This document shows positions 58,226 through 64,000 of a stretch of 64,000 nt of DNA, one piece after another. This DNA comes from Flavobacterium rivuli WB 3.3-2 = DSM 21788 (GTDB lineage: Bacteria; Bacteroidota; Bacteroidia; Flavobacteriales; Flavobacteriaceae). Positions within the stretch are counted from its first letter, which is position 1. Every line of letters starts with the position of its first letter. The DNA lies in assembly GCF_000378485.1 (NCBI RefSeq), contig NZ_KB899970.1, positions 310,001 through 374,000 of the forward strand, read 5' to 3'. The translations under genes and the position numbers were made by a program. Under the pieces are notes generated by a model that saw nothing but the letters and a program-made list of their open reading frames with translations, made no database searches and was not told the DNA's origin.

Positions 58226-59602
58226 ATGTTTATGAAAAGGATTACCAAGATATTTTGTGTATTTGTCGTAATTATAACATCGGCTATACTATATTCCTGC
58301 CAGGACGATGCCTTAAGCGAAACAGTTACCGATGCGCTTAACCAGCAAAGTGAGCTTACCCGTTTGCTAACATCTATATCGGCAAATGGAAGTAATAATG
58401 CAAGCGTTATAGATAGTACAGATTGTTTCAGGATAAAACTGCCTGTAGAAGTTTTAGCAAACGGACAGCAGATTACAGTAGCAGATACTACCGATTATGA
58501 AAGTGTTGAGGATGTGTTTAACGATAGTACGGCGAGTTATAACCATCTTGGTTTTGTATTTCCTATAACAATTATTTACATTGATGGTACACAGCAGGAA
58601 GTAACCAGCCAGGCACAATATAATAACCTTGTTCGTACCTGTAATGCTTCTTCGCAGTTTATAAACAGCAACTGTGTAAGCCTTAGTTATCCCATTACTG
58701 TTTATGGTTATAACAGTAGCCTTCAAATGGAAAACACGTATGTTGTTGCTAACAATACCCAGTTATATCCTATACTGCTTAACCTGGGTGCTAACGAATA
58801 TTATTCTATAAATTACCCGGTAACCCTTAATATAGCGGGGCAAAGTTTAGTGGTAAATAACAATACCCAACTTCAGCTTGCTATAAATGCTGCAGTGGCA
58901 AACTGCAGGCCTACGGTTCCCGAAGTCCCGGAAACCCCAACGTGCGGCAACCCCGGTATACTTACTGACAGCTTAAAAATTTACATACCTTTTTCGGGGA
59001 GTGTACGCGACCTTAAAGGCGGCACAGTTACTGCACCAACTGATACTGTTTTTGTAGCCGATAGGAATGGTAATGCTCGTTGTGCCTTATCATTTAACGG
59101 TGGGCAGGCATTAAGGGTGAGGGCATCTATTGCAAATGTTATTAAAGATGGCGATGAGTTAAGTGTAAGCCTTTGGTTTAAAATGCAGAATACCAATCCA
59201 TCTAACTTAGAGCATCTTTTTACAAAAGGGCCAAATGGTACAAATGGTTTCGACCTTTCTCTTTACGATCTTAACAAACCACGATTTGGCGCACAGGGCG
59301 GAGAAGTGTGGGATACCAACTGGGGTGCTGATGCAGGTTTACCAACTGATACTACAAACTGGCACCATCTTGTGCTTACGCTTTCTGCTAATTATGAAGC
59401 TAAGTTATATCGTGACGGAGTGTTGCAAAGCACATTACAGTTTACAAACGGCAGTATTGGTAATGCCATGCTGGATTATTATATAGGGCAGGGCTTTACA
59501 GGATATCTGGACGACCTTAGGGTTTATAAAAAAGTGCTTACCCAGGCTAATGTGCAAACGCTGCATGAATTAGAAGGTGATTGTAATACTTGTTTGAATT
59601 AG
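58226..59602 (+). CDS. Lipoprotein with four internal repeats and a LamG/concanavalin-like domain
   Basis: 458 aa. Lipoprotein signal (Cys25 in LYSCQDD). Four repeats of about 35 residues, each built on (F/Y/L)-x-x-P-(V/I)-x-(V/I)...N...Q-x-x-V, occur at about 67-100 (IKLPVEVLANGQQITV), 107-139 (FVFPITIIYIDGTQQEV), 150-188 (SLSYPITVYGYNSSLQ) and 192-227 (SINYPVTLNIAGQSLVV). A LamG_3-like domain follows (about 240-450, LKIYIPFSGSVRDL, VSLWFKMQNTN, WHHLVLTLSANYEAKLYRDG, GYLDDLRVYKKVL), which usually binds glycans. Surface location is likely. Its neighbours are a divergent ECF/FecR/TonB operon and, farther off, a PNGase F-like gene, suggesting a glycoprotein-processing theme. An ATG 2 codons in is possible. 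Confidence 0.85.
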   Translation: MFMKRITKIFCVFVVIITSAILYSCQDDALSETVTDALNQQSELTRLLTSISANGSNNASVIDSTDCFRIKLPVEVLANGQQITVADTTDYESVEDVFNDSTASYNHLGFVFPITIIYIDGTQQEVTSQAQYNNLVRTCNASSQFINSNCVSLSYPITVYGYNSSLQMENTYVVANNTQLYPILLNLGANEYYSINYPVTLNIAGQSLVVNNNTQLQLAINAAVANCRPTVPEVPETPTCGNPGILTDSLKIYIPFSGSVRDLKGGTVTAPTDTVFVADRNGNARCALSFNGGQALRVRASIANVIKDGDELSVSLWFKMQNTNPSNLEHLFTKGPNGTNGFDLSLYDLNKPRFGAQGGEVWDTNWGADAGLPTDTTNWHHLVLTLSANYEAKLYRDGVLQSTLQFTNGSIGNAMLDYYIGQGFTGYLDDLRVYKKVLTQANVQTLHELEGDCNTCLN

Positions 59603-59645
59603 TTTTAAGTTATGTTTTTTTAAATATTCAAGTTTTTTTCAAGAG

Positions 59646-59675
59646 AAACCGGCTACTGTTAGAGCCGGTTTTTTT
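59646..59675 (+). terminator. Intrinsic terminator of the LamG lipoprotein gene
   Basis: A 9-bp stem AAACCGGCT/AGCCGGTTT (59646-59654 with 59663-59671, loop of 8) is followed by a T run. Confidence 0.9.
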
Positions 59676-59926
59676 ATGTTTCATATTCTTTGTTGCTCAA
59701 GCACTGTGTGGTTCAATTCCGGTATCGGAATTGTAAACTTTGTATGTAAAAAAAGAAAAAGCTTTGTACTCCCTCGTAAAAATCATTGTGATCCTTGTGG
59801 TTAATTGCTATGCGCTATAATTCTTAAAAAATACCTGTATAGTAAAATCAGGATAATTTTGTGTTGATTATCCAACCGGCACTACTATTTTATTTGCATA
59901 ACCCTGTAACTTCAAAATCAAATCCT

Positions 59927-59934
59927 TAAATTTG
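59927..59934 (+). promoter_or_regulatory. -7 promoter element (TAAATTTG) of ffh
   Basis: A perfect TAnnTTTG match, 24 bases before the ATG at 59959. Confidence 0.65.
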
Positions 59935-59958
59935 CACCTCTATAAATGAACCTGCATT

Positions 59959-61305
59959 ATGTTTGATAATTTAAGCGATAAATTAGATAAAGCCTTTCAC
60001 GTACTAAAAGGCCACGGAAAGATAACCGATGTTAACGTTGCCGACACCCTTAAAGAGGTGCGCCGCGCACTGCTTGATGCCGACGTTAACTTTAAAATAG
60101 CCAAAGATTTTACTACCCGTGTGCGCGATAAAGCCATAGGCCAGAATGTATTAACCACCCTGCAGCCCGGCCAGCTTATGGTTAAGCTTGTTAAAGATGA
60201 GCTTACAGAGCTTATGGGCGGCGATGCGGCAGGTATCAATCTATCGGGCAACCCTACGGTAATATTAATGTCGGGTTTACAGGGGTCTGGTAAAACCACA
60301 TTCTCGGGTAAGCTTGCAAATTACCTAAAAACTAAAAAGAATAAAAAGCCGCTTCTTGTAGCGTGCGATATTTACCGCCCCGCAGCAATTAACCAGCTGC
60401 AGGTAGTGGGTGGGCAAATAGGGGTAGAGGTATATACCGAAGAAGGTAACCGCAATCCTGTAGAAATTGCCCAGAACGCTGTTAAACATGCCAAAGCTAA
60501 CGGTTTCAATGTAGTAATTGTAGATACCGCCGGCCGCCTTGCTGTAGACGAGGAGATGATGACCGAGATTGCTAACGTGCATAAAGCGATTGAGCCGCAG
60601 GAAACGCTGTTTGTGGTAGACTCTATGACAGGACAGGATGCTGTTAACACAGCTAAAGCATTTAACGACAGGCTAAATTTTGACGGTGTTATACTTACTA
60701 AGCTTGATGGTGATACCCGCGGTGGTGCAGCCATTACTATAAAATCGGTAGTAAATAAACCTATTAAGTTTATTGGTACCGGCGAGAAGATGGAAGCTAT
60801 AGATGTTTTCTACCCGGTGCGTATGGCAGAGCGTATACTTGGTATGGGCGACGTGGTATCGTTAGTAGAACGTGCACAGGAGCAGTATGACGAAGAAGAG
60901 GCACGCAGGCTGCAAAAGAAGATAGCGAAGAACGAGTTTGGTTTCGACGACTTTTTAAGCCAGATACAGCAGGTAAAAAAAATGGGTAACATGAAAGACC
61001 TTGTAGGCATGATACCCGGTGCCGGTAAAGCACTTAAAGATGTGGAAATTGAAGATGATGCCTTTAAGCACATCGAAGCTATAATACACTCCATGACCCC
61101 GGGTGAGCGCAGCAAGCCTGCCGTTCTTGACGCTAAACGTAAAATGCGTGTGGCTAAAGGCAGCGGAACATCTATACAGCAGGTTAACCAGTTGCTTAAG
61201 CAATTTGACCAAATGAGCAAGATGATGAAGATGATGCAGGGCGGTGGCGGCAAAAACCTGATGAGGATGATGGGCGGCATGAAAGGTGGTATGCCACAGC
61301 CATAA
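59959..61305 (+). CDS. ffh: Signal recognition particle protein Ffh
   Basis: 448 aa GTPase that binds 4.5S RNA and signal peptides and hands ribosomes to FtsY at the membrane. N domain from MFDNLSDKLDKAFHVLKGHG; G domain with G1 GLQGSGKTT (about 110-118), VACDIYRPAAINQLQ, DTAGRLAVD and TKLDGDTRGG; a Met-rich M domain (about 315-448) ending MRMMGGMKGGMPQP. Length is typical. It has its own promoter. The 4.5S RNA gene is not in the window. Confidence 0.98.
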   Translation: MFDNLSDKLDKAFHVLKGHGKITDVNVADTLKEVRRALLDADVNFKIAKDFTTRVRDKAIGQNVLTTLQPGQLMVKLVKDELTELMGGDAAGINLSGNPTVILMSGLQGSGKTTFSGKLANYLKTKKNKKPLLVACDIYRPAAINQLQVVGGQIGVEVYTEEGNRNPVEIAQNAVKHAKANGFNVVIVDTAGRLAVDEEMMTEIANVHKAIEPQETLFVVDSMTGQDAVNTAKAFNDRLNFDGVILTKLDGDTRGGAAITIKSVVNKPIKFIGTGEKMEAIDVFYPVRMAERILGMGDVVSLVERAQEQYDEEEARRLQKKIAKNEFGFDDFLSQIQQVKKMGNMKDLVGMIPGAGKALKDVEIEDDAFKHIEAIIHSMTPGERSKPAVLDAKRKMRVAKGSGTSIQQVNQLLKQFDQMSKMMKMMQGGGGKNLMRMMGGMKGGMPQP

Positions 61306-61319
61306 TTTTTTGTTTCAGG

Positions 61320-61507
61320 TTTAAGGTTCAGGTTGCAAAGCCTGGCGCGAAAATTACACTGAAAAAATGGACAACTATAACAGGTTTAAAGTTTTGGGAT
61401 TCCCTTACTTTAAACCTGTACCGATTAAATAAACAACTAACTACAAACAGGTTTTAAGAGGATGAGTGGAAAACTTTAAACCTTAAACTTTAAACAACTA
61501 AATAAGA
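61320..61507. repeat. Low-complexity AACTTTAAAC/CAGGTTTAAGG repeat block between ffh and folD
   Basis: Direct and inverted variants of CAGGTTTAAGG and AAACTTTAAACC (for example 61379-61392, 61407-61418 and 61471-61498) fill the gap. I recall such runs in other flavobacterial intergenic regions. No terminator with a clean T run and no TAnnTTTG element were seen. Confidence 0.5.
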
Positions 61508-62386
61508 ATGCAATTATTAGACGGAAAAAAGATCTCGGAAGATATTAAAGACGAGATTACTATCGAAGTAAATAAAATGAAGGCCAATGGCGAAAAGGTG
61601 CCGCACCTTGCTGCCGTAATTGTAGGTAATGATGGCGCAAGCCTTACCTATGTAAACAGCAAAGTAAAAGCCTGCGAGCGTGTAGGTTTTGAAAGTACCC
61701 TTGTAAAACTGCCAAGTACTATAAGCGAGCTGGAGCTTTTAAAGAAAATAGAAGAACTTAACCAGGACGATAATATAGACGGTTTTATAGTACAGCTGCC
61801 ATTGCCTAAGCAAATAGATGAGCAGAAAGTGCTTATGGCGGTAGACCCAAGCAAAGATGTAGACGGTTTCCACCCGGAGAACTTTGGTAAGATGGCACTT
61901 GATATGACAACGTTTATCCCTGCCACGCCGTTTGGTATCCTGGAGCTTTTAGAGCGTTACAATGTAGAGACAGCCGGTAAGCATACCGTGGTGATAGGAC
62001 GTAGCCACATTGTGGGCCGCCCAATGAGCATCCTTATGGGGCGCAAGGGTTTCCCGGGTAACAGTACCGTTACGCTTACACACAGCCATACAAAAAACAT
62101 TAGCCAGATAACCACTCAGGCAGATATTATTATCACTGCCCTTGGCGTACCTAACTACCTGAAAGCAGAGATGGTTAAGGATGGTGTGGTGGTTATAGAC
62201 GTGGGTATTACCCGTGTTGCTGATGACTCTGAAAAAGGGTATAAAATTACCGGCGATGTAGACTTTGAAAATGTTAGCAAAAAAGCATCGTTCATAACGC
62301 CGGTTCCCGGTGGTGTGGGTCCTATGACTATTGCCATGCTGCTTAAAAACACGCTGCTTGCAAGAGAAATGAGAAGGGTTAAGTAA
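61508..62386 (+). CDS. folD: Bifunctional methylenetetrahydrofolate dehydrogenase/cyclohydrolase
   Basis: 292 aa. FolD interconverts 5,10-methylene-, methenyl- and 10-formyl-tetrahydrofolate with NADP. Seen: AVIVGNDGASLTYVNSKVKACE with the catalytic Lys/Tyr (about 36-57), GFIVQLPLP (about 92-101), the cofactor-binding VVIGRSHIVGRPMS and the closing FITPVPGGVGPMTIAMLL. Length is typical. It follows ffh by about 200 bases of repeat-like sequence, and a bidirectional terminator follows it. Confidence 0.98.
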   Translation: MQLLDGKKISEDIKDEITIEVNKMKANGEKVPHLAAVIVGNDGASLTYVNSKVKACERVGFESTLVKLPSTISELELLKKIEELNQDDNIDGFIVQLPLPKQIDEQKVLMAVDPSKDVDGFHPENFGKMALDMTTFIPATPFGILELLERYNVETAGKHTVVIGRSHIVGRPMSILMGRKGFPGNSTVTLTHSHTKNISQITTQADIIITALGVPNYLKAEMVKDGVVVIDVGITRVADDSEKGYKITGDVDFENVSKKASFITPVPGGVGPMTIAMLLKNTLLAREMRRVK

Positions 62387-62406
62387 TCCTGCAATAATAT
62401 ACGAAC

Positions 62407-62443
62407 AAAAAAAATCCCAAGTTGTTGCTTGGGATTTTTTGTT
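62407..62443. terminator. Bidirectional terminator after folD
   Basis: A 12-bp stem (core ATCCCAAG/CTTGGGAT) is flanked by A and T runs, 21 bases after the folD stop. Confidence 0.9.
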
Positions 62444-62623
62444 TGTCAGAATTTGTTATACGCTACAAGCAAACAAGCGATTGAGAAAAGAGTTACATCT
62501 ATTCAGCAATCGCTTGTTTTATGAATCTTCAAAATATCCGGATTGTACTTTTATATTAAATATTAAAACATTTATATCCGGATATTAGCTTTTAAAAGAT
62601 GGTTTTACTATTTAAGTTTCTGG

Positions 62624-63139
62624 CTAAAATTCGTCTTCATTAAAGCCGGTTCTTCTGTGTCCGGCAAAAATAATTTTATTGCCCGGGTCATAATCAAATT
62701 CACCTTCAAAATAAATACTATCGGTAACTACGCCGGTTCTTGAATGGCCTGCACCTTTAATTATTTTACCGTTAGTAATAGTAACTCTTGTTCCATCGGC
62801 TGCATTTTCAACATCATTGGCACTAAATGTAAAATTTGGTACATTAGTTTGTACTTTGCTTTCCAGATAATAGCCAGAAAAATCATCTGCGCCAGGGCCT
62901 ATACGGTCACTTAAATACATAGTGCCGTCTCCATCGTTAGTATCGTATGTTTTGTGTAACGTATGCTGAGCTAATACGTTACCATCTGCGTCGCTAATGT
63001 CTATAAACCATTCTCCGTTTAACGCTTGTGTAGGAGTACTACCGGGATTATAATCATCATATCCCTGATTATCGCACGATACGGCTGTAGCAATTGCAAA
63101 CAACGCTACGATAATCTTTTTTATATTAAGTTTGGTCAT
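62624..63139 (-). CDS. Lipid-binding-type (Lipid_bd) lipoprotein of a SusD operon
   Basis: 171 aa from the ATG at 63139 (MTKLNIKKIIVALFAIATAVSC, lipobox Cys22; the frame extends 26 codons upstream into the preceding gene and is not used). The core LNGEWFIDISDADGNVLAQH ... GPGADDFSGYYLESK ... GHRRTGF matches the Lipid_bd family, commonly the last gene of SusC/SusD-type operons. Surface or periplasmic lipoprotein of unknown ligand. It lies 20 bases after the DUF5012-like gene in the same operon. Confidence 0.85.
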   Translation of the reverse strand: MTKLNIKKIIVALFAIATAVSCDNQGYDDYNPGSTPTQALNGEWFIDISDADGNVLAQHTLHKTYDTNDGDGTMYLSDRIGPGADDFSGYYLESKVQTNVPNFTFSANDVENAADGTRVTITNGKIIKGAGHSRTGVVTDSIYFEGEFDYDPGNKIIFAGHRRTGFNEDEF

Positions 63140-63159
63140 AATCTTAGTTTTTAATGTTG

Positions 63160-63813
63160 TTATCGTACAAAATTCCTTACTGCGGTGCCGTAAAAAGCAG
63201 AAGCATATAATACCCATGTAAAATTATTAGGGCTCACAATTGTGCCTATATTGCTTTCAACATCGATACCTGTTGGTGTTGTATCTTCCTGATAAGGCGC
63301 ATAGATTTGAACATCATCAATATTATAAAATGTGAAGTTTATAAGGTTATTTACGTTTGCCGCATCTGTCCTTGAAACTCCTCCTGCATTGTCAGATGTA
63401 TAAACTCTGTCAGATACTCTGGTTATGTTATTTGCGAAGCCATTTCTAAAAAAAGTTCCGGATAAATCTACAGCGCTGGGCTGAGCACTTAAAACAATAA
63501 CAGTACGTCTTAATTCTTTAGAAAACCCATCACTATTAACAGATGAATAGTATACATCATATACGCCCGGCGTGTTAGGATCAACATCTTCAGATCCTGT
63601 TGTTGTAACTTCAAGATCAACGCCATTCTCTGTTGAAATTATTCCTTGCTCAGTATATGTGTCACCTTGAGTTAATACAGTAATCCTATCGCCATTTAGT
63701 GTCATATCAGGATAGAATGTCACTGTTGATGATATAGGGTCTTCAGTACATGAGAAAAGTATTAGTAAAAGGCTTAAAAGCCCTACATGTCGTAATTTAT
63801 ATAAGTTTTTCAT
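63160..63813 (-). CDS. DUF5012/DUF5011-type immunoglobulin-like lipoprotein of a SusD operon
   Basis: 217 aa. Lipoprotein signal (MKNLYKLRHVGLLSLLLILFSC, Cys22). An Ig-like fold follows (about 28-110, FYPDMTLNGDRITVLTQGDT, then PGVYDVYYSSVNSDGF), the DUF5011-like part; the C-terminal half (LSGTFFRNGFANNITRVSDR, YASAFYGTAVRNFVR) resembles the second domain of Bacteroides BT_2262-like proteins. Often encoded just after susD. Located at the cell surface, role unknown. Starts 12 bases after the SusD stop and precedes the Lipid_bd gene. Confidence 0.85.
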   Translation of the reverse strand: MKNLYKLRHVGLLSLLLILFSCTEDPISSTVTFYPDMTLNGDRITVLTQGDTYTEQGIISTENGVDLEVTTTGSEDVDPNTPGVYDVYYSSVNSDGFSKELRRTVIVLSAQPSAVDLSGTFFRNGFANNITRVSDRVYTSDNAGGVSRTDAANVNNLINFTFYNIDDVQIYAPYQEDTTPTGIDVESNIGTIVSPNNFTWVLYASAFYGTAVRNFVR

Positions 63814-63825
63814 TTTATTTTATTT

Positions 63826-63999
63826 TTATTCAGGTTTTAAATCCCACCAAACGTTGTTTGTTAAAGAATTTCTCTGTGTAATATTAGGATTTCTATTAGT
63901 CTCATTGTCCGGATAAAATAATATACTTGGCACCTGAGTTCCTGATAGTACAGTTAGTAGTGACGGTATACGATTGCCCTCTGTGTAGTTTTGAGTTCC
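63826..63999 (-). CDS. SusD/RagB family outer-membrane nutrient-uptake lipoprotein, C-terminus only
   Basis: The minus strand from the right edge reads in one frame TQNYTEGNRIPSLLTVLSG, then QVPSILFYPDNETNRNPNIT, ending in WWDLKPE and TAA at 63826-63828. A YP-x-NE-x-x-x-NPN-x-TQ-like closing is typical of SusD proteins, which capture glycans or peptides for the TonB-linked SusC channel. Only about 57 codons are in the window; the start lies to the right. It is first in a run with the DUF5012-like and Lipid_bd genes, so the window cuts a SusC/SusD-type locus. Confidence 0.85.
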   Translation of the reverse strand, partial: GTQNYTEGNRIPSLLTVLSGTQVPSILFYPDNETNRNPNITQRNSLTNNVWWDLKPE

Positions 64000-64000
64000 A

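Larger units (their letters stand above)
59603..59958. other. Non-coding region between the LamG gene and ffh
   Basis: 356 bases without a convincing gene. From the left: terminator (59646-59675), a repeat phrase with TTGTGATCCTTGTGG (about 59776-59805) and the ffh -7 element TAAATTTG (59927-59934). Confidence 0.55.

Noticed and set aside
1..64000. CRISPR arrays, rRNA operons, insertion sequences, prophage genes
   Set aside because: Scanned for; no regularly spaced repeats, rRNA-like segments, transposase or phage structural genes were seen.

Overview
The window looks like a chromosomal segment of a Flavobacterium-like member of the Bacteroidota (family Flavobacteriaceae is my inference). 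The evidence is AT-rich DNA, promoters of the Bacteroidetes type (-7 element TAnnTTTG, sometimes with a TTG about 19-21 bases upstream), almost no purine-rich ribosome binding sites, type IX secretion (T9SS) C-terminal sorting domains, TonB-dependent receptors, an ECF sigma/FecR/receptor cascade and a SusD tail, plus many flavobacterial hypothetical families. No phage, IS element, CRISPR array or rRNA was seen. RNA genes are two identical tRNA-Thr(TGT) copies exactly 960 bases apart.

Layout. 1-6.5 kb: 3' part of a recQ-type helicase gene, a small protein, an AraC regulator with a short-chain dehydrogenase, a DUF2891 protein and a large FAD-dependent dehydrogenase. 6.5-7.8 kb: a very AT-rich two-gene island with an AbiGi-type abortive-infection antitoxin and a one-span membrane protein. 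7.9-11.7 kb: an alpha/beta hydrolase broken by a frameshift, a YgiD-type dioxygenase, an AraC regulator, a membrane protein and a SnoaL-like lipoprotein. 11.9-16.6 kb: TetR, an ABC1 (UbiB-like) kinase and an overlapping 49-codon DUF2256 gene, then idi, a 6-pyruvoyl-tetrahydropterin synthase family gene, manA and a small protein. 16.6-18.4 kb: the duplicated tRNA-Thr units around an inverted-repeat element, with two secreted proteins. 18.5-21.7 kb: a five-gene run (DUF2089 zinc finger/HTH regulator, membrane protein, secreted hydrolase, two PH-like membrane proteins). 21.8-31 kb: M61 peptidase, two related T9SS cargo proteins, and assorted lipoproteins and membrane proteins, including DUF2805, DoxX and OmpA/lipocalin genes.

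31.3-42.4 kb: htpG, an antitoxin-vapC-fic run, a flavin-type oxidoreductase, DUF2721, two L,D-transpeptidases, a drug/metabolite transporter, an outer-membrane barrel protein, an ABC ATPase and fabH. 42.5-52.2 kb: a TonB receptor, an argS gene with about 100 extra codons, and an SGNH-SGNH/LysM-MBOAT operon that probably O-acetylates an envelope glycan. 52.3-59.6 kb: a PNGase F-like T9SS protein, a divergent ECF sigma-FecR-TonB receptor operon, and a lipoprotein with four internal repeats and a LamG domain; a repeated AGGTAGGGT motif lies around this locus. 60-62.4 kb: ffh and folD. 62.6-64 kb: the end of a SusD-type nutrient uptake operon (Lipid_bd lipoprotein, DUF5012-like lipoprotein, SusD C-terminus) running off the right edge.

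The most unusual items are the ArgS insertion, the AGGTAGGGT motif set with orphan terminators and candidate small transcripts, the antitoxin-VapC-Fic arrangement, the AbiGi/membrane protein pair, and the tRNA/inverted-repeat duplication. All family calls are from reading the sequence; no database search was run.
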